The notes: a model not told the origin generated them from the sequence alone. Positions 1 to 5,951 are shown, counted from the first letter of the stretch. The stretch is DNA of 6,308 nt from Bacillota bacterium (GCA_023394255.1 JAEXAZ010000114.1:1-6308), one strand, 5' to 3'. Numbers and translations are program-made.

Positions 1-756
1 ATTGAGCTTTTCGCGGCAATCGACGGCGTATTCTGCATAGATCTGGAAAAATTGAACGCCATTAACAGCATTGACGAACTGATGATAGCGGCCCTCAGCA
101 ATTATTATCCCGTCAAAGCGGGGGCCAAGCTCGCCGGGACCCGGGTGATTCCGCTGGTGGTCGACGAAAAAAAATTGCAGGAGGCGGAAAGAATCGCGGG
201 AAATACGCCGATTTTCAGCCTGAAACCGTACCGCAGAAAAAAGTGCGGCATTGTGACGACCGGCAACGAGGTATTTTACGGGCGCATTCAAGATACGTTC
301 AGCCCGGTCGTTGTGAAAAAGCTGGAGGAATTCGGCGCGGAAATCCTCGGAGTGACTTACTGCGGGGATGAGCCGGAAAGTATTACAGCCGCAATTCAGG
401 AATTTCTGGCGCAGGGAGCGGATATGGTTATCTGTACCGGCGGTATGAGCGTAGACCCTGACGACCGCACACCGGCGGCTATCCGCGCGACAGGTGCCAA
501 GATCATCAGCTACGGCGCGCCGGTTTTGCCGGGGGCGATGTTCCTGCTCTCCTATCTGGACGGCCGCCCGGTTCTCGGGCTGCCGGGATGTGTCATGTAC
601 GCCAAACGCACCATCTTCGATCTCGTTCTGCCGCGGCTGATGGCGGACATCCCGATTGCCAAACAGGACCTGGCGAAGCTTGGAAACGGCGGGCTGTGCC
701 TGAGCTGCGAAGTTTGCCATTTTCCAAACTGCGGCTTCGGAAAGGGTGGGCACTGA
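1..756 (+). CDS. Molybdopterin-binding protein, MoeA/MogA-like (5' end missing)
   Basis: The reading frame is open from base 1, so the start lies left of the window; 251 residues and the stop are visible. Relatives as I remember them are about 340 residues, so roughly the first 90 are missing. From about base 244 to 651 runs a MoCF-type molybdopterin-binding domain: a GIVTTGNEV strand, the CTGGMSVDPDDRTP loop in place of the GGTG loop of MogA, PVLPGAMF, and GLPGCVMYAKR in place of the GLPGNP motif of MoeA. The last 20 residues carry four cysteines spaced C-x2-C-x2-C-x4-C, then GFGKGG. Family knowledge places it in the cytoplasm as a Moco-related protein; its exact reaction is not established to my knowledge, so canonical MoeA activity (molybdenum insertion) should not be assumed. 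A TTG at 52 is merely internal. The stop shares one base with the moaC start. Confidence 0.88.
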   Translation: MELFAAIDGVFCIDLEKLNAINSIDELMIAALSNYYPVKAGAKLAGTRVIPLVVDEKKLQEAERIAGNTPIFSLKPYRRKKCGIVTTGNEVFYGRIQDTFSPVVVKKLEEFGAEILGVTYCGDEPESITAAIQEFLAQGADMVICTGGMSVDPDDRTPAAIRATGAKIISYGAPVLPGAMFLLSYLDGRPVLGLPGCVMYAKRTIFDLVLPRLMADIPIAKQDLAKLGNGGLCLSCEVCHFPNCGFGKGGH

Positions 757-1265
757 TGGAAAACGGGTTAACGCATCTTGACGCGCATGGCAACGCGGTG
801 ATGGTGGATGTCGGCGGAAAAGCGGTCACGGAACGTGCCGCCACCGCAAAAGGCGAGATCCGGGTGGGTGAAAAGGCGTTTGCCGCAATCGAGAGCGGCG
901 CCGTCGGAAAAGGCGATGTGCTCGGGGTCGCCCGCATAGCGGGAATCATGGCGGCGAAACAGACATCAGGCCTGATCCCGCTCTGCCATCCGTTGATGCT
1001 GACCAAATGCGCGGTGGAGTTCGAGCTGCATCCGGAAACCCGGACGGTGGAGGCGGTCTGCACCGTTCAGGTGGGCGGAAAAACCGGCGTGGAGATGGAA
1101 GCGCTGACCGGCGCGTCGGTGGCGCTGCTGACAATTTACGACATGTGCAAGGCGATTGACCGGGGAATGGTGATCGGAAACCTGCACCTTGTCAGCAAAT
1201 CCGGCGGAAAATCCGGCGATTTCCGGTTTGAGGAAAATCAGGGTGAAACAGGAAACCCTTTTTGA
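756..1265 (+). CDS. moaC: Cyclic pyranopterin monophosphate synthase MoaC
   Basis: This 169-residue protein has the usual MoaC length (about 160). With MoaA it carries out the first step of Moco synthesis: MoaA makes 3',8-cyclo-7,8-dihydro-GTP and MoaC rearranges it to cyclic pyranopterin monophosphate in the cytoplasm. Seen directly are the N-terminal MVDVGGKAVTERAA segment, LIPLCHPL (His78), GKTGVEMEALTGAS, TIYDMCKA, and SKSGGKSGDF near the C-terminus. By alignment from memory with E. coli MoaC, Lys52, Asp129 and Lys132 match the catalytic Lys51, Asp128 and Lys131. The ATG at 756 is chosen because it gives the family N-terminus (THLDAHGNAVMVDV) and follows a GGGTGGG ribosome site five bases away. 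The frame stays open upstream, but that part is a shadow of the preceding gene. It overlaps that gene by one base (TGATG), which suggests coupled translation. Confidence 0.97.
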   Translation: MENGLTHLDAHGNAVMVDVGGKAVTERAATAKGEIRVGEKAFAAIESGAVGKGDVLGVARIAGIMAAKQTSGLIPLCHPLMLTKCAVEFELHPETRTVEAVCTVQVGGKTGVEMEALTGASVALLTIYDMCKAIDRGMVIGNLHLVSKSGGKSGDFRFEENQGETGNPF

Positions 1266-1272
1266 GAAAAGC

Positions 1273-1277
1273 AGGTG
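1273..1277 (+). promoter_or_regulatory. Ribosome binding site deciding the moaA start
   Basis: AGGTG lies five bases before ATG 1283 and supports that codon over the in-frame TTG at 1262, which has no comparable purine-rich site at the right distance. Confidence 0.7.
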
Positions 1278-1282
1278 AAAAG

Positions 1283-2257
1283 ATGATTGACTCGCAGGGC
1301 AGAACCATTGATTATTTAAGGATCAGCGTTACCGACCGCTGTAATCTGCGCTGCGTTTATTGCATGCCGGAAGAGGGGGTCACCCCTATGGCGCATGATG
1401 AGATCCTCACCTACGAGGAGTTGGAACGGATCTGCGCCTGCGCGGCAAAGCTGGGCATCCGCAGGCTGAAGCTGACCGGCGGGGAGCCGCTCGTCCGCCT
1501 TGGCATTGTGGACCTGGTGCGGCGGCTCAAGGCTGTGGAAGGAATCGAGCAGGTCACCATGACCACGAACGGGGTGCTGCTCGGCGAGGCTGCTTCCAGC
1601 CTGGCCATGGCGGGGCTGGACGGAATCAATGTCAGCCTGGATACTTTGGACCGGCGGGAGTTTGCAAAAATCACGCGCCGGGACGAACTGCCCCGGGTGC
1701 TCGACGGCATCAACAGCGCGCTGGAGGCCGGCCTGCGGGTGAAGATCAACTGTGTGCCGACAGGGCGGTCCGACCCGGACGGGCTTTTGAATATCGCGGC
1801 GATCGCAAAGGAAAAGCCGGTGCAGGTACGTTTTATCGAGATGATGCCCATCGGGTTGGGCGAGCGCTTTGAAGGCCTTCCCGAGGAAAAGCTGAAAGCC
1901 TGCATGGAGGAGCGGTTCGGAAAGCTGCGCCCCTGTTCAGACAGGCTCGGAAACGGGCCCGCGGTTTATTATTCCCTGAAAGGCTTCGCCGGTCATATTG
2001 GGTTTATCAGCGCGGTAACGGAAAAATTCTGCGGCGGCTGCAACCGTGTGCGCTTAACGGCTTCCGGTTTTCTGAAGCTCTGCCTGCATTATGACCGCGG
2101 TGTTGACCTGCGGGTGCCCATGCGTTCGGGAATGGATGACGCGGAACTTCTGCGGCTGCTGGAGCGTGCGATTGCGCAGAAGCCGGCGGCCCATCACTTT
2201 GGGCAGGCTGTGGTTGCCCATCGGGAGCTGCACAGCATGGCACAGATAGGAGGATAA
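1283..2257 (+). CDS. moaA: GTP 3',8-cyclase MoaA (radical SAM)
   Basis: This 324-residue protein has the full MoaA length. It is the radical SAM enzyme that converts GTP to 3',8-cyclo-7,8-dihydro-GTP, the substrate of MoaC. The N-terminus reads GRTIDYLRISVTDRCN, with the radical SAM cluster motif C20-x3-C24-x2-C27 and the SAM-binding GGEP at 66-69. The C-terminal domain carries the second 4Fe-4S site as C250-x2-C253-x13-C267 in the FCGGCNRVRLT region, which binds GTP in characterised homologues. The chain ends in IGG; in the family this double glycine tail is important for activity by reaching into the active site. ATG at 1283 is preferred over an in-frame TTG at 1262 because it gives the family start and follows AGGTG at 1273-1277. 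The gene begins 17 bases after moaC and looks intact. Confidence 0.97.
   Translation: MIDSQGRTIDYLRISVTDRCNLRCVYCMPEEGVTPMAHDEILTYEELERICACAAKLGIRRLKLTGGEPLVRLGIVDLVRRLKAVEGIEQVTMTTNGVLLGEAASSLAMAGLDGINVSLDTLDRREFAKITRRDELPRVLDGINSALEAGLRVKINCVPTGRSDPDGLLNIAAIAKEKPVQVRFIEMMPIGLGERFEGLPEEKLKACMEERFGKLRPCSDRLGNGPAVYYSLKGFAGHIGFISAVTEKFCGGCNRVRLTASGFLKLCLHYDRGVDLRVPMRSGMDDAELLRLLERAIAQKPAAHHFGQAVVAHRELHSMAQIGG
2248..2253 (+). promoter_or_regulatory. Ribosome binding site of the MOSC gene inside the moaA C-terminus
   Basis: A consensus AGGAGG ends 8 bases before ATG 2262. The same bases fall within the last moaA codons (ATA GGA GGA TAA), which encode the functionally important Gly-Gly tail of MoaA, so one sequence serves both purposes. 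Confidence 0.85.
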
Positions 2258-2261
2258 TGAA

Positions 2262-2723
2262 ATGGGGAAGGTTATTGCGGTCTGTATCAGCGAAAAACGC
2301 GGGACACAGAAGAAAAATATAGGCTCCGCCCGGTTTCAGGAAAACTGGGGGATTCAGAATGACGCCCACGCGGGGGGCTGGCATCGCCAGGTGAGCCTGC
2401 TTTCCTATGATAAAATAGAGGCGTTCCGTGCGCGCGGCGCAGAGGTCGACGACGGTGCTTTCGGCGAGAACCTTGTGGTTTCCGGCATTGATTTCCGCGG
2501 CCTGCCGGTCGGAACCATTCTGGAATGCGGCGGGGTGGTGCTGGAGATGACCCAGATCGGCAAGGAATGCCACTCCCATTGTGAAATCTATCATAAAATG
2601 GGGGAATGCATCATGCCGCGGGAAGGCGTGTTTGCCCGTGTTTTAAAGGGCGGAACCATTTCCGCCGGGGACGTAATGGAGGTGCGCCGTGTTCAAAGTT
2701 GCGATTATTACAGCCAGCGATAA
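2262..2723 (+). CDS. MOSC domain protein (Moco-associated)
   Basis: This 153-residue protein is a stand-alone MOSC domain of the kind commonly found among clostridial Moco genes. MOSC domains also form the C-terminal part of Moco sulfurases and are thought to bind the cofactor and carry or transfer sulfur. Visible landmarks are KRGTQKKNI near the N-terminus, NDAHAGGWHRQVSLLS (residues 33-48), GAFGENLVVSGID, and the cysteine-bearing stretch GKECHSHCEIYHKMGEC (100-116), followed by IMPREGVFARVLKGG. Cys103 is the best candidate for the conserved MOSC cysteine, with Cys107 and Cys116 nearby. The domain seems complete by about residue 142; the last 11 or so residues (VQSCDYYSQR and the stop) are read from DNA that also starts mogA. 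The start is well placed 8 bases after an AGGAGG. The protein's actual substrate cannot be told from sequence. Confidence 0.92.
   Translation: MGKVIAVCISEKRGTQKKNIGSARFQENWGIQNDAHAGGWHRQVSLLSYDKIEAFRARGAEVDDGAFGENLVVSGIDFRGLPVGTILECGGVVLEMTQIGKECHSHCEIYHKMGECIMPREGVFARVLKGGTISAGDVMEVRRVQSCDYYSQR
2678..2682 (+). promoter_or_regulatory. Ribosome binding site supporting the GTG start of mogA
   Basis: GGAGG lies six bases before GTG 2689, within the 3' part of the MOSC gene. It is the main reason, with the family N-terminus, for accepting a GTG start that overlaps the previous gene by 35 bases. Confidence 0.8.
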
Positions 2724-3201
2724 AGGGTTCGCCGGACAGCGCGAGGATATCAGCACGCAGGTGGCGCGGGAACTTGCGGAGGAGGCGGGCTATGAGGTGG
2801 CCTGCTGCACGCTGCTGCCTGACGAACGGGAACAGCTTGCCGCCGAGATGCGCCGCATCTGCGACGGGGGGCTTGCCGACCTGATCCTGACCACCGGCGG
2901 CACCGGGTTTTCTCCGCGGGACTGCATGCCGGAAGCTACGATGGATGTGGCGGAGAGGGTTGCCCCCGGTATCGCCGAGGCTATGCGTTATTCTTCGATA
3001 AACATAACGAAACGCGCAATGCTTTCCCGCGCTGTTTCGGTAATCCGGGGCTCCGTGCTGATTATCAACCTGCCCGGGAGCCCAAAGGCGGTCCGCGAAA
3101 ATCTGACGTTTATCCTGCCCGAACTTCGGCATGGGCTGGAAATATTAACTGGGCGCGCGCAGGATTGTGCGCGTACCGAACAAAAGGAGAGAAAACTATG
3201 A
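2689..3201 (+). CDS. mogA: MogA/MoaB-type molybdopterin adenylyltransferase
   Basis: This 170-residue protein is one MoCF domain of the MogA/MoaB family. Its likely job is activating molybdopterin with ATP to adenylyl-molybdopterin before metal insertion. The sequence shows MFKVAIITASDKGFAGQRED at the N-terminus, LLPDE (Asp45), TTGGTGFSPRD (GGTG at 70-73, Asp78), PEAT, and NLPGSPKAVREN (127-138). Asp45 and Asp78 appear to match the acidic residues Asp49 and Asp82 needed in E. coli MogA (alignment from memory). The start is GTG at 2689, supported by GGAGG at 2678-2682 and by the typical family N-terminus. It overlaps the MOSC gene by 35 bases in another frame and overlaps modA by four bases (ATGA). 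MogA and MoaB names are used interchangeably in this group, so the symbol is less certain than the family. Confidence 0.93.
   Translation: MFKVAIITASDKGFAGQREDISTQVARELAEEAGYEVACCTLLPDEREQLAAEMRRICDGGLADLILTTGGTGFSPRDCMPEATMDVAERVAPGIAEAMRYSSINITKRAMLSRAVSVIRGSVLIINLPGSPKAVRENLTFILPELRHGLEILTGRAQDCARTEQKERKL
3185..3190 (+). promoter_or_regulatory. Ribosome binding site of modA within the mogA 3' end
   Basis: AGGAGA is seven bases before ATG 3198 and lies within the last codons of mogA. It selects the start that gives a clean lipoprotein signal peptide and, with the four-base gene overlap, suggests coupled translation. Confidence 0.8.
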
Positions 3202-4049
3202 AACGAACAATCTGCAGCATGCTCGCTCTTGTCATGGCGCTGTCAATGGCGGCATGCGGAGCAAACCCGGCGGCATCCTCTTCGCAGGAGCCTTCCTCGC
3301 AACCGGCCTCTTCGGCCGCGGTTTCGTCGGAAGCCCCATCTTCCGAGGCGGCTCCCGCAGAACAGGTGGAGCTGCTGGTGTCGGCGGCGGCCAGCCTGAC
3401 CGACTGCATGACCGAGATCAAAGGCCTCTATGAAGGGGAAAATGTCGGAATCACCATTACCTGCAATTTTGCCGCTTCCGGCGCGCTTCAGCAGCAGATC
3501 GAACAGGGAGCGCCCGCCGACGTCTTCTTCTCCGCCGGCAAAAAGCAGATGCAGGCCCTTTCAGACGCGGAGCTCATGGATGATTCCACAGTCAGGGATA
3601 TCGTGGAAAACAAGGTCGTCCTGATCACGCCAAAAGGCGGCACAAAGCTGACATCGTTTGAGGAACTTGCAAATGTGGGGCAGATCGGCGTCGGGGAACC
3701 GGAAACCGTCCCGGTTGGGCAGTATACCGCGGAAGTATTTGAAAATCTGAAACTGGCGGATGTTTTAAAAGACAAATTGGTCTACGCGAAAGACGTCCGC
3801 GAAGTGCTTTCCTGGGTGGAAACCGGGAATGTGGATGCGGGCGTGGTTTATGAAACAGACGCTAAAATCAGCGATAATGTGGAAATCTCCTGCACCGCGC
3901 CGGAAGATTCCCATAAAAAGGTGATTTATCCGGTCGGCGTAGTCAAAGAAAGCAAAGCGGCGGATGAAGCCAAAGCATTTGTGGAATATCTGTTTGGGGA
4001 TGAGGCAAAAACAGTATTTCAAAAATATGGATTTTCACCCGTGGCGTAA
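3198..4049 (+). CDS. modA: Molybdate ABC transporter substrate-binding lipoprotein ModA
   Basis: This 283-residue protein is the extracellular molybdate-binding component of ModABC. Residues 1-20 form a lipoprotein signal peptide with Lys/Arg at the start, a hydrophobic core and a lipobox SMAAC, so Cys20 should be lipidated and anchor the protein to the outer face of the membrane. A Ser/Ala/Glu/Pro-rich linker (about 21-55) precedes the binding domain. Family motifs are VSAAASLTD, FAASGALQQQIEQGAPADVFFSAG, GEPETVPVGQY, DVREVLSWVETG and DAGVVYETDA. By alignment from memory with E. coli ModA, Ser66, Ser94, Val173, Val200 and Tyr218 fall at the five oxyanion-binding positions, favouring molybdate/tungstate over sulfate; molybdate versus tungstate cannot be decided. 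ATG at 3198 follows AGGAGA (3185-3190) and gives the signal peptide; an in-frame TTG at 3165 would put charged residues before it. It overlaps mogA by four bases. Confidence 0.96.
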   Translation: MKRTICSMLALVMALSMAACGANPAASSSQEPSSQPASSAAVSSEAPSSEAAPAEQVELLVSAAASLTDCMTEIKGLYEGENVGITITCNFAASGALQQQIEQGAPADVFFSAGKKQMQALSDAELMDDSTVRDIVENKVVLITPKGGTKLTSFEELANVGQIGVGEPETVPVGQYTAEVFENLKLADVLKDKLVYAKDVREVLSWVETGNVDAGVVYETDAKISDNVEISCTAPEDSHKKVIYPVGVVKESKAADEAKAFVEYLFGDEAKTVFQKYGFSPVA

Positions 4050-4078
4050 GGAATCAACCTTCATAATCACCCAACAGG

Positions 4079-4088
4079 AAGGAGGTGA
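4079..4088 (+). promoter_or_regulatory. Extended consensus ribosome binding site of modB
   Basis: AAGGAGGTGA is a ten-base perfect complement to the usual bacterial 16S rRNA 3' tail, the longest such match in this window. Its GGAGG core ends 8 bases before ATG 4094. It follows the largest gap in the operon, where modB cannot rely on overlap with modA for translation. Confidence 0.88.
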
Positions 4089-4093
4089 CCGCC

Positions 4094-4765
4094 ATGCCGT
4101 TTGACTGGTCGCCGCTGGCCATATCCCTTCGTACCGTGATTTTTGCCGGAGTGCTGGTATTTGCCCTGGGAATTGGGTTCGCCCGGCTGTTTTTGTATGC
4201 GGGCGGACGCACGAAGTGGATCACAGACGTGATTTTCACGCTGCCGCTCGTGCTTCCCCCTACGGTAATCGGATTCTTTCTGCTGGTGCTGTTCGGAAAA
4301 AACAGCCCGGTTGGGAAAGCGCTTGCACAGATAGGGCTGTCGCTGATATTTACATGGCAGGCCACCGTGGTTTCTGCGGTCGTTGTGTCTTTCCCATTGA
4401 TGTACCGTGCGGCAAAGGGCGCTTTTGAACAGGTGGACGAAAATCTTGTCTGGGCTGCCCGGACCCTGGGAATGTCCGAATGGACTATTTTTATCCGCGT
4501 ATTGGTTCCCCAGGCATGGCCCGGGATTGCGGCGGGAACGGCGCTTTCCTTTGCACGCGCGCTCGGCGAATTCGGCGCGACGCTGATGATTGCCGGGAAT
4601 ATCCCGAGGCGTACCCAGACAATTCCGATTGCCATTTATTTTGCGACTGCGGCGGGCAACATGCGTACAGCCGCGATTTGGGTCGTGGTGATCACCGCGG
4701 TATCCTGTCTGGCGCTCGGGCTGATGAATTACTATAACGCACGGGCGAAAGGAGGCGGGGCATGA
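4094..4765 (+). CDS. modB: Molybdate ABC transporter permease ModB
   Basis: This 223-residue integral membrane protein is the permease of ModABC and has the usual ModB length. About five hydrophobic membrane segments can be seen (roughly 10-36, 44-68, 85-105, 143-168 and 193-214). The cytoplasmic EAA loop that contacts the ATPase is clear at about 120-145 (AARTLGMSEWTIFIRVLVPQ), followed by the family signature RALGEFGATLMIAGNIP. FTLPLVLPPTVIGFFLLVLFG (49-69) is also typical of ModB and CysT/CysW permeases. ATG at 4094 is chosen because it sits 8 bases after GGAGG; an in-frame GTG at 4085 lies inside that ribosome site. A 44-base gap separates it from modA, the largest gap in the operon, and its stop overlaps the modC start by four bases. 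Confidence 0.95.
   Translation: MPFDWSPLAISLRTVIFAGVLVFALGIGFARLFLYAGGRTKWITDVIFTLPLVLPPTVIGFFLLVLFGKNSPVGKALAQIGLSLIFTWQATVVSAVVVSFPLMYRAAKGAFEQVDENLVWAARTLGMSEWTIFIRVLVPQAWPGIAAGTALSFARALGEFGATLMIAGNIPRRTQTIPIAIYFATAAGNMRTAAIWVVVITAVSCLALGLMNYYNARAKGGGA
4748..4755 (+). promoter_or_regulatory. Ribosome binding site of modC within the modB C-terminus
   Basis: AAAGGAGG ends six bases before ATG 4762 and is part of the codons for the Lys-Gly-Gly-Gly-Ala end of ModB. Confidence 0.8.
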
Positions 4766-5793
4766 GCCTTCTGGTGGACATCCGAAAGGAGTTTCAGGGG
4801 TTTTCCCTGAATATGCAGCTGGAAGCGGAGGACAAGGAGGTCCTTGGGATTCTTGGCGAGTCCGGCAGCGGCAAAAGCATGACTTTGCGCTGCATTGCCG
4901 GAATTGTAAAGCCGGACAGCGGCAAAATTATTCTGAACGGCAAAACGCTGTTTGACTCCGAAAAAGGAATCAACCTGCCGCCCCGCAGCAGGAACGTCGG
5001 GCTGATGTTTCAAAATTACGCGCTGTTTCCGCATATGACGGTGGAACAGAATATTGCCGCGGGGGTAAGAGAAAAACAAAAGCGCGAAACGCAGATTGCG
5101 AAAATGCTCCGGCTGCTGCATTTGGAGGGTTTGGAAACCCGCCGTCCGTGGCAGCTTTCCGGGGGGCAGCAGCAGCGGGTGGCTTTGGCGCGGATGATGG
5201 CGGCGGAACCGGAAATTCTGCTGCTGGATGAGCCTTTCTCCGCTTTGGATGGCCGTCTGCGCCGGGAGATCGAATCGGATTTCGCGGAGGCGCTGGAAAT
5301 ATTCGCCGGCCCGGCAATTCTGGTTTCCCATAATTTTAACGAAATATATCGATATTGCTCACGTACGGTCATTGTTTCAGACGGGGAAAAGCTGGAGGAA
5401 GGCGGCACAAAATTGCTGTTTTCCAGCCCAAAGAAGGTCGCGTCGGCAAAGCTGCTCTGCTGCCCGAACCTCACACAATTGGATCGTTCGGGGTACGCCC
5501 GGGATTGGGACCTTTATTTTGAACCTCCCGCCGCCGAAGAGGGCTGCGCATGGGTCGGGATATTCGGCGGGGACATCGAGCTTTGCACCGGGGGGGACGG
5601 CTTTTCTGTAAAAGTGCAGGAAATCTCTGAGAGCCTTCATGAATTCACCGTAAAGTTGGAGAGGGAGGGGGCAACGGGATCATTGTATGCCACCTGCTCC
5701 AAAACGCAGGCGGAAAAAACTCTAAAGCTGTCCTCCGCCGATACACTCTTTGCGAAACTTCCTGAGACAAAACTCCTTTTTTTACAAGACTGA
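4762..5793 (+). CDS. modC: Molybdate ABC transporter ATP-binding protein ModC
   Basis: This 343-residue ATPase energises molybdate uptake by ModB at the inner face of the membrane. The nucleotide-binding domain (about 1-230) is complete: Walker A GESGSGKS (32-39), Q-loop MFQNYALFP with Gln84, signature LSGGQQQRV (132-140), Walker B ILLLDEP with Glu157, D-loop SALD (160-163), and switch His190 in VSHNF. The remaining 110 or so residues sit where ModC carries its molybdate-responsive TOBE/Mop domain, but the sequence matches that domain only loosely to my eye. Sulfate ATPases (CysA) are close relatives; the molybdate assignment rests on the neighbouring modA, modB and Moco genes. Start ATG at 4762 follows AAAGGAGG (4748-4755) and overlaps the modB stop (ATGA). 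It is the last gene before the operon terminator. Confidence 0.94.
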   Translation: MSLLVDIRKEFQGFSLNMQLEAEDKEVLGILGESGSGKSMTLRCIAGIVKPDSGKIILNGKTLFDSEKGINLPPRSRNVGLMFQNYALFPHMTVEQNIAAGVREKQKRETQIAKMLRLLHLEGLETRRPWQLSGGQQQRVALARMMAAEPEILLLDEPFSALDGRLRREIESDFAEALEIFAGPAILVSHNFNEIYRYCSRTVIVSDGEKLEEGGTKLLFSSPKKVASAKLLCCPNLTQLDRSGYARDWDLYFEPPAAEEGCAWVGIFGGDIELCTGGDGFSVKVQEISESLHEFTVKLEREGATGSLYATCSKTQAEKTLKLSSADTLFAKLPETKLLFLQD

Positions 5794-5822
5794 ACCGGTG
5801 GCTTCCGCTGACACAGGTCTTT

Positions 5823-5851
5823 AAACTGCCCGTATCATACGGGCAGTTTTT
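5823..5851 (+). terminator. Intrinsic terminator of the Moco/mod operon
   Basis: A perfect 12-base-pair stem (AAACTGCCCGTA pairing with TACGGGCAGTTT) with a three-base TCA loop is followed by a short T run and a further T-rich stretch. It starts 30 bases after the modC stop. The GC core (CTGCCCG/CGGGCAG) plus U tail is a strong rho-independent signal on the + strand; the minus-strand exit is followed only by a short TTT, so it is probably one-directional. Confidence 0.93.
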
Positions 5852-5887
5852 CATTTTTAATGGGAAATATGCTGACAAATTTAAGAA

Positions 5888-5915
5888 ATTATTATTTTTT
5901 TGAAAAAATAATAAT
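5888..5915. repeat. A/T-only palindrome upstream of the ridA promoter
   Basis: ATTATTATTTTT (5888-5899) is matched by its exact reverse complement AAAAATAATAAT (5904-5915) with a four-base centre. It lies 8 bases before the proposed -35. It could act as an UP-element-like A-tract region, a regulator site, or be chance in AT-rich DNA. As RNA the stem would be weak, and it lies upstream of the proposed transcription start. Confidence 0.6.
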
Positions 5916-5923
5916 AAAAAACT

Positions 5924-5951
5924 ATTACAAGTGTTAAAAATATGATATAAT
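5924..5951 (+). promoter_or_regulatory. ridA: Promoter of ridA (extended -10)
   Basis: A perfect -10 hexamer TATAAT (5946-5951) is preceded by TGA, giving the TGn extended -10 motif common in Gram-positive housekeeping (SigA-type) promoters. The best -35 is the weak ATTACA (5924-5929), four of six to TTGACA, with a 16-base spacer. Transcription would begin near 5958, leaving a leader of about 30 bases. It follows the operon terminator, so ridA is likely its own unit. Confidence 0.8.

Noticed and set aside
588..755. Upstream extension of the moaC frame
   Set aside because: The added residues are basic and low in family similarity, overlap the conserved end of the preceding protein, and would lengthen MoaC well beyond its usual size.
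593..1063. Long open frame on the minus strand opposite the first gene and moaC
   Set aside because: It mirrors well-recognised coding sequence on the other strand, its translation is rich in Ser/Arg/Pro with no recognisable domain, and no ribosome site precedes it. It is a by-product of high-GC coding DNA.
2007..2594. Minus-strand open frame of 195 codons opposite moaA and the MOSC gene
   Set aside because: It lies wholly across two confident plus-strand genes and shows no known family features. The same applies to the minus-strand frames opposite modB and modC.
3258..3362. Low-complexity Ser/Ala/Glu/Pro codons in modA as a repeat element or frameshift
   Set aside because: The frame stays open and the region sits just after the lipidated cysteine, where such linkers are normal in clostridial lipoproteins.
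5777..5784. T run near the end of modC as a terminator tail
   Set aside because: No GC-rich hairpin precedes it; the clear hairpin and T run at 5823-5851 explain termination.
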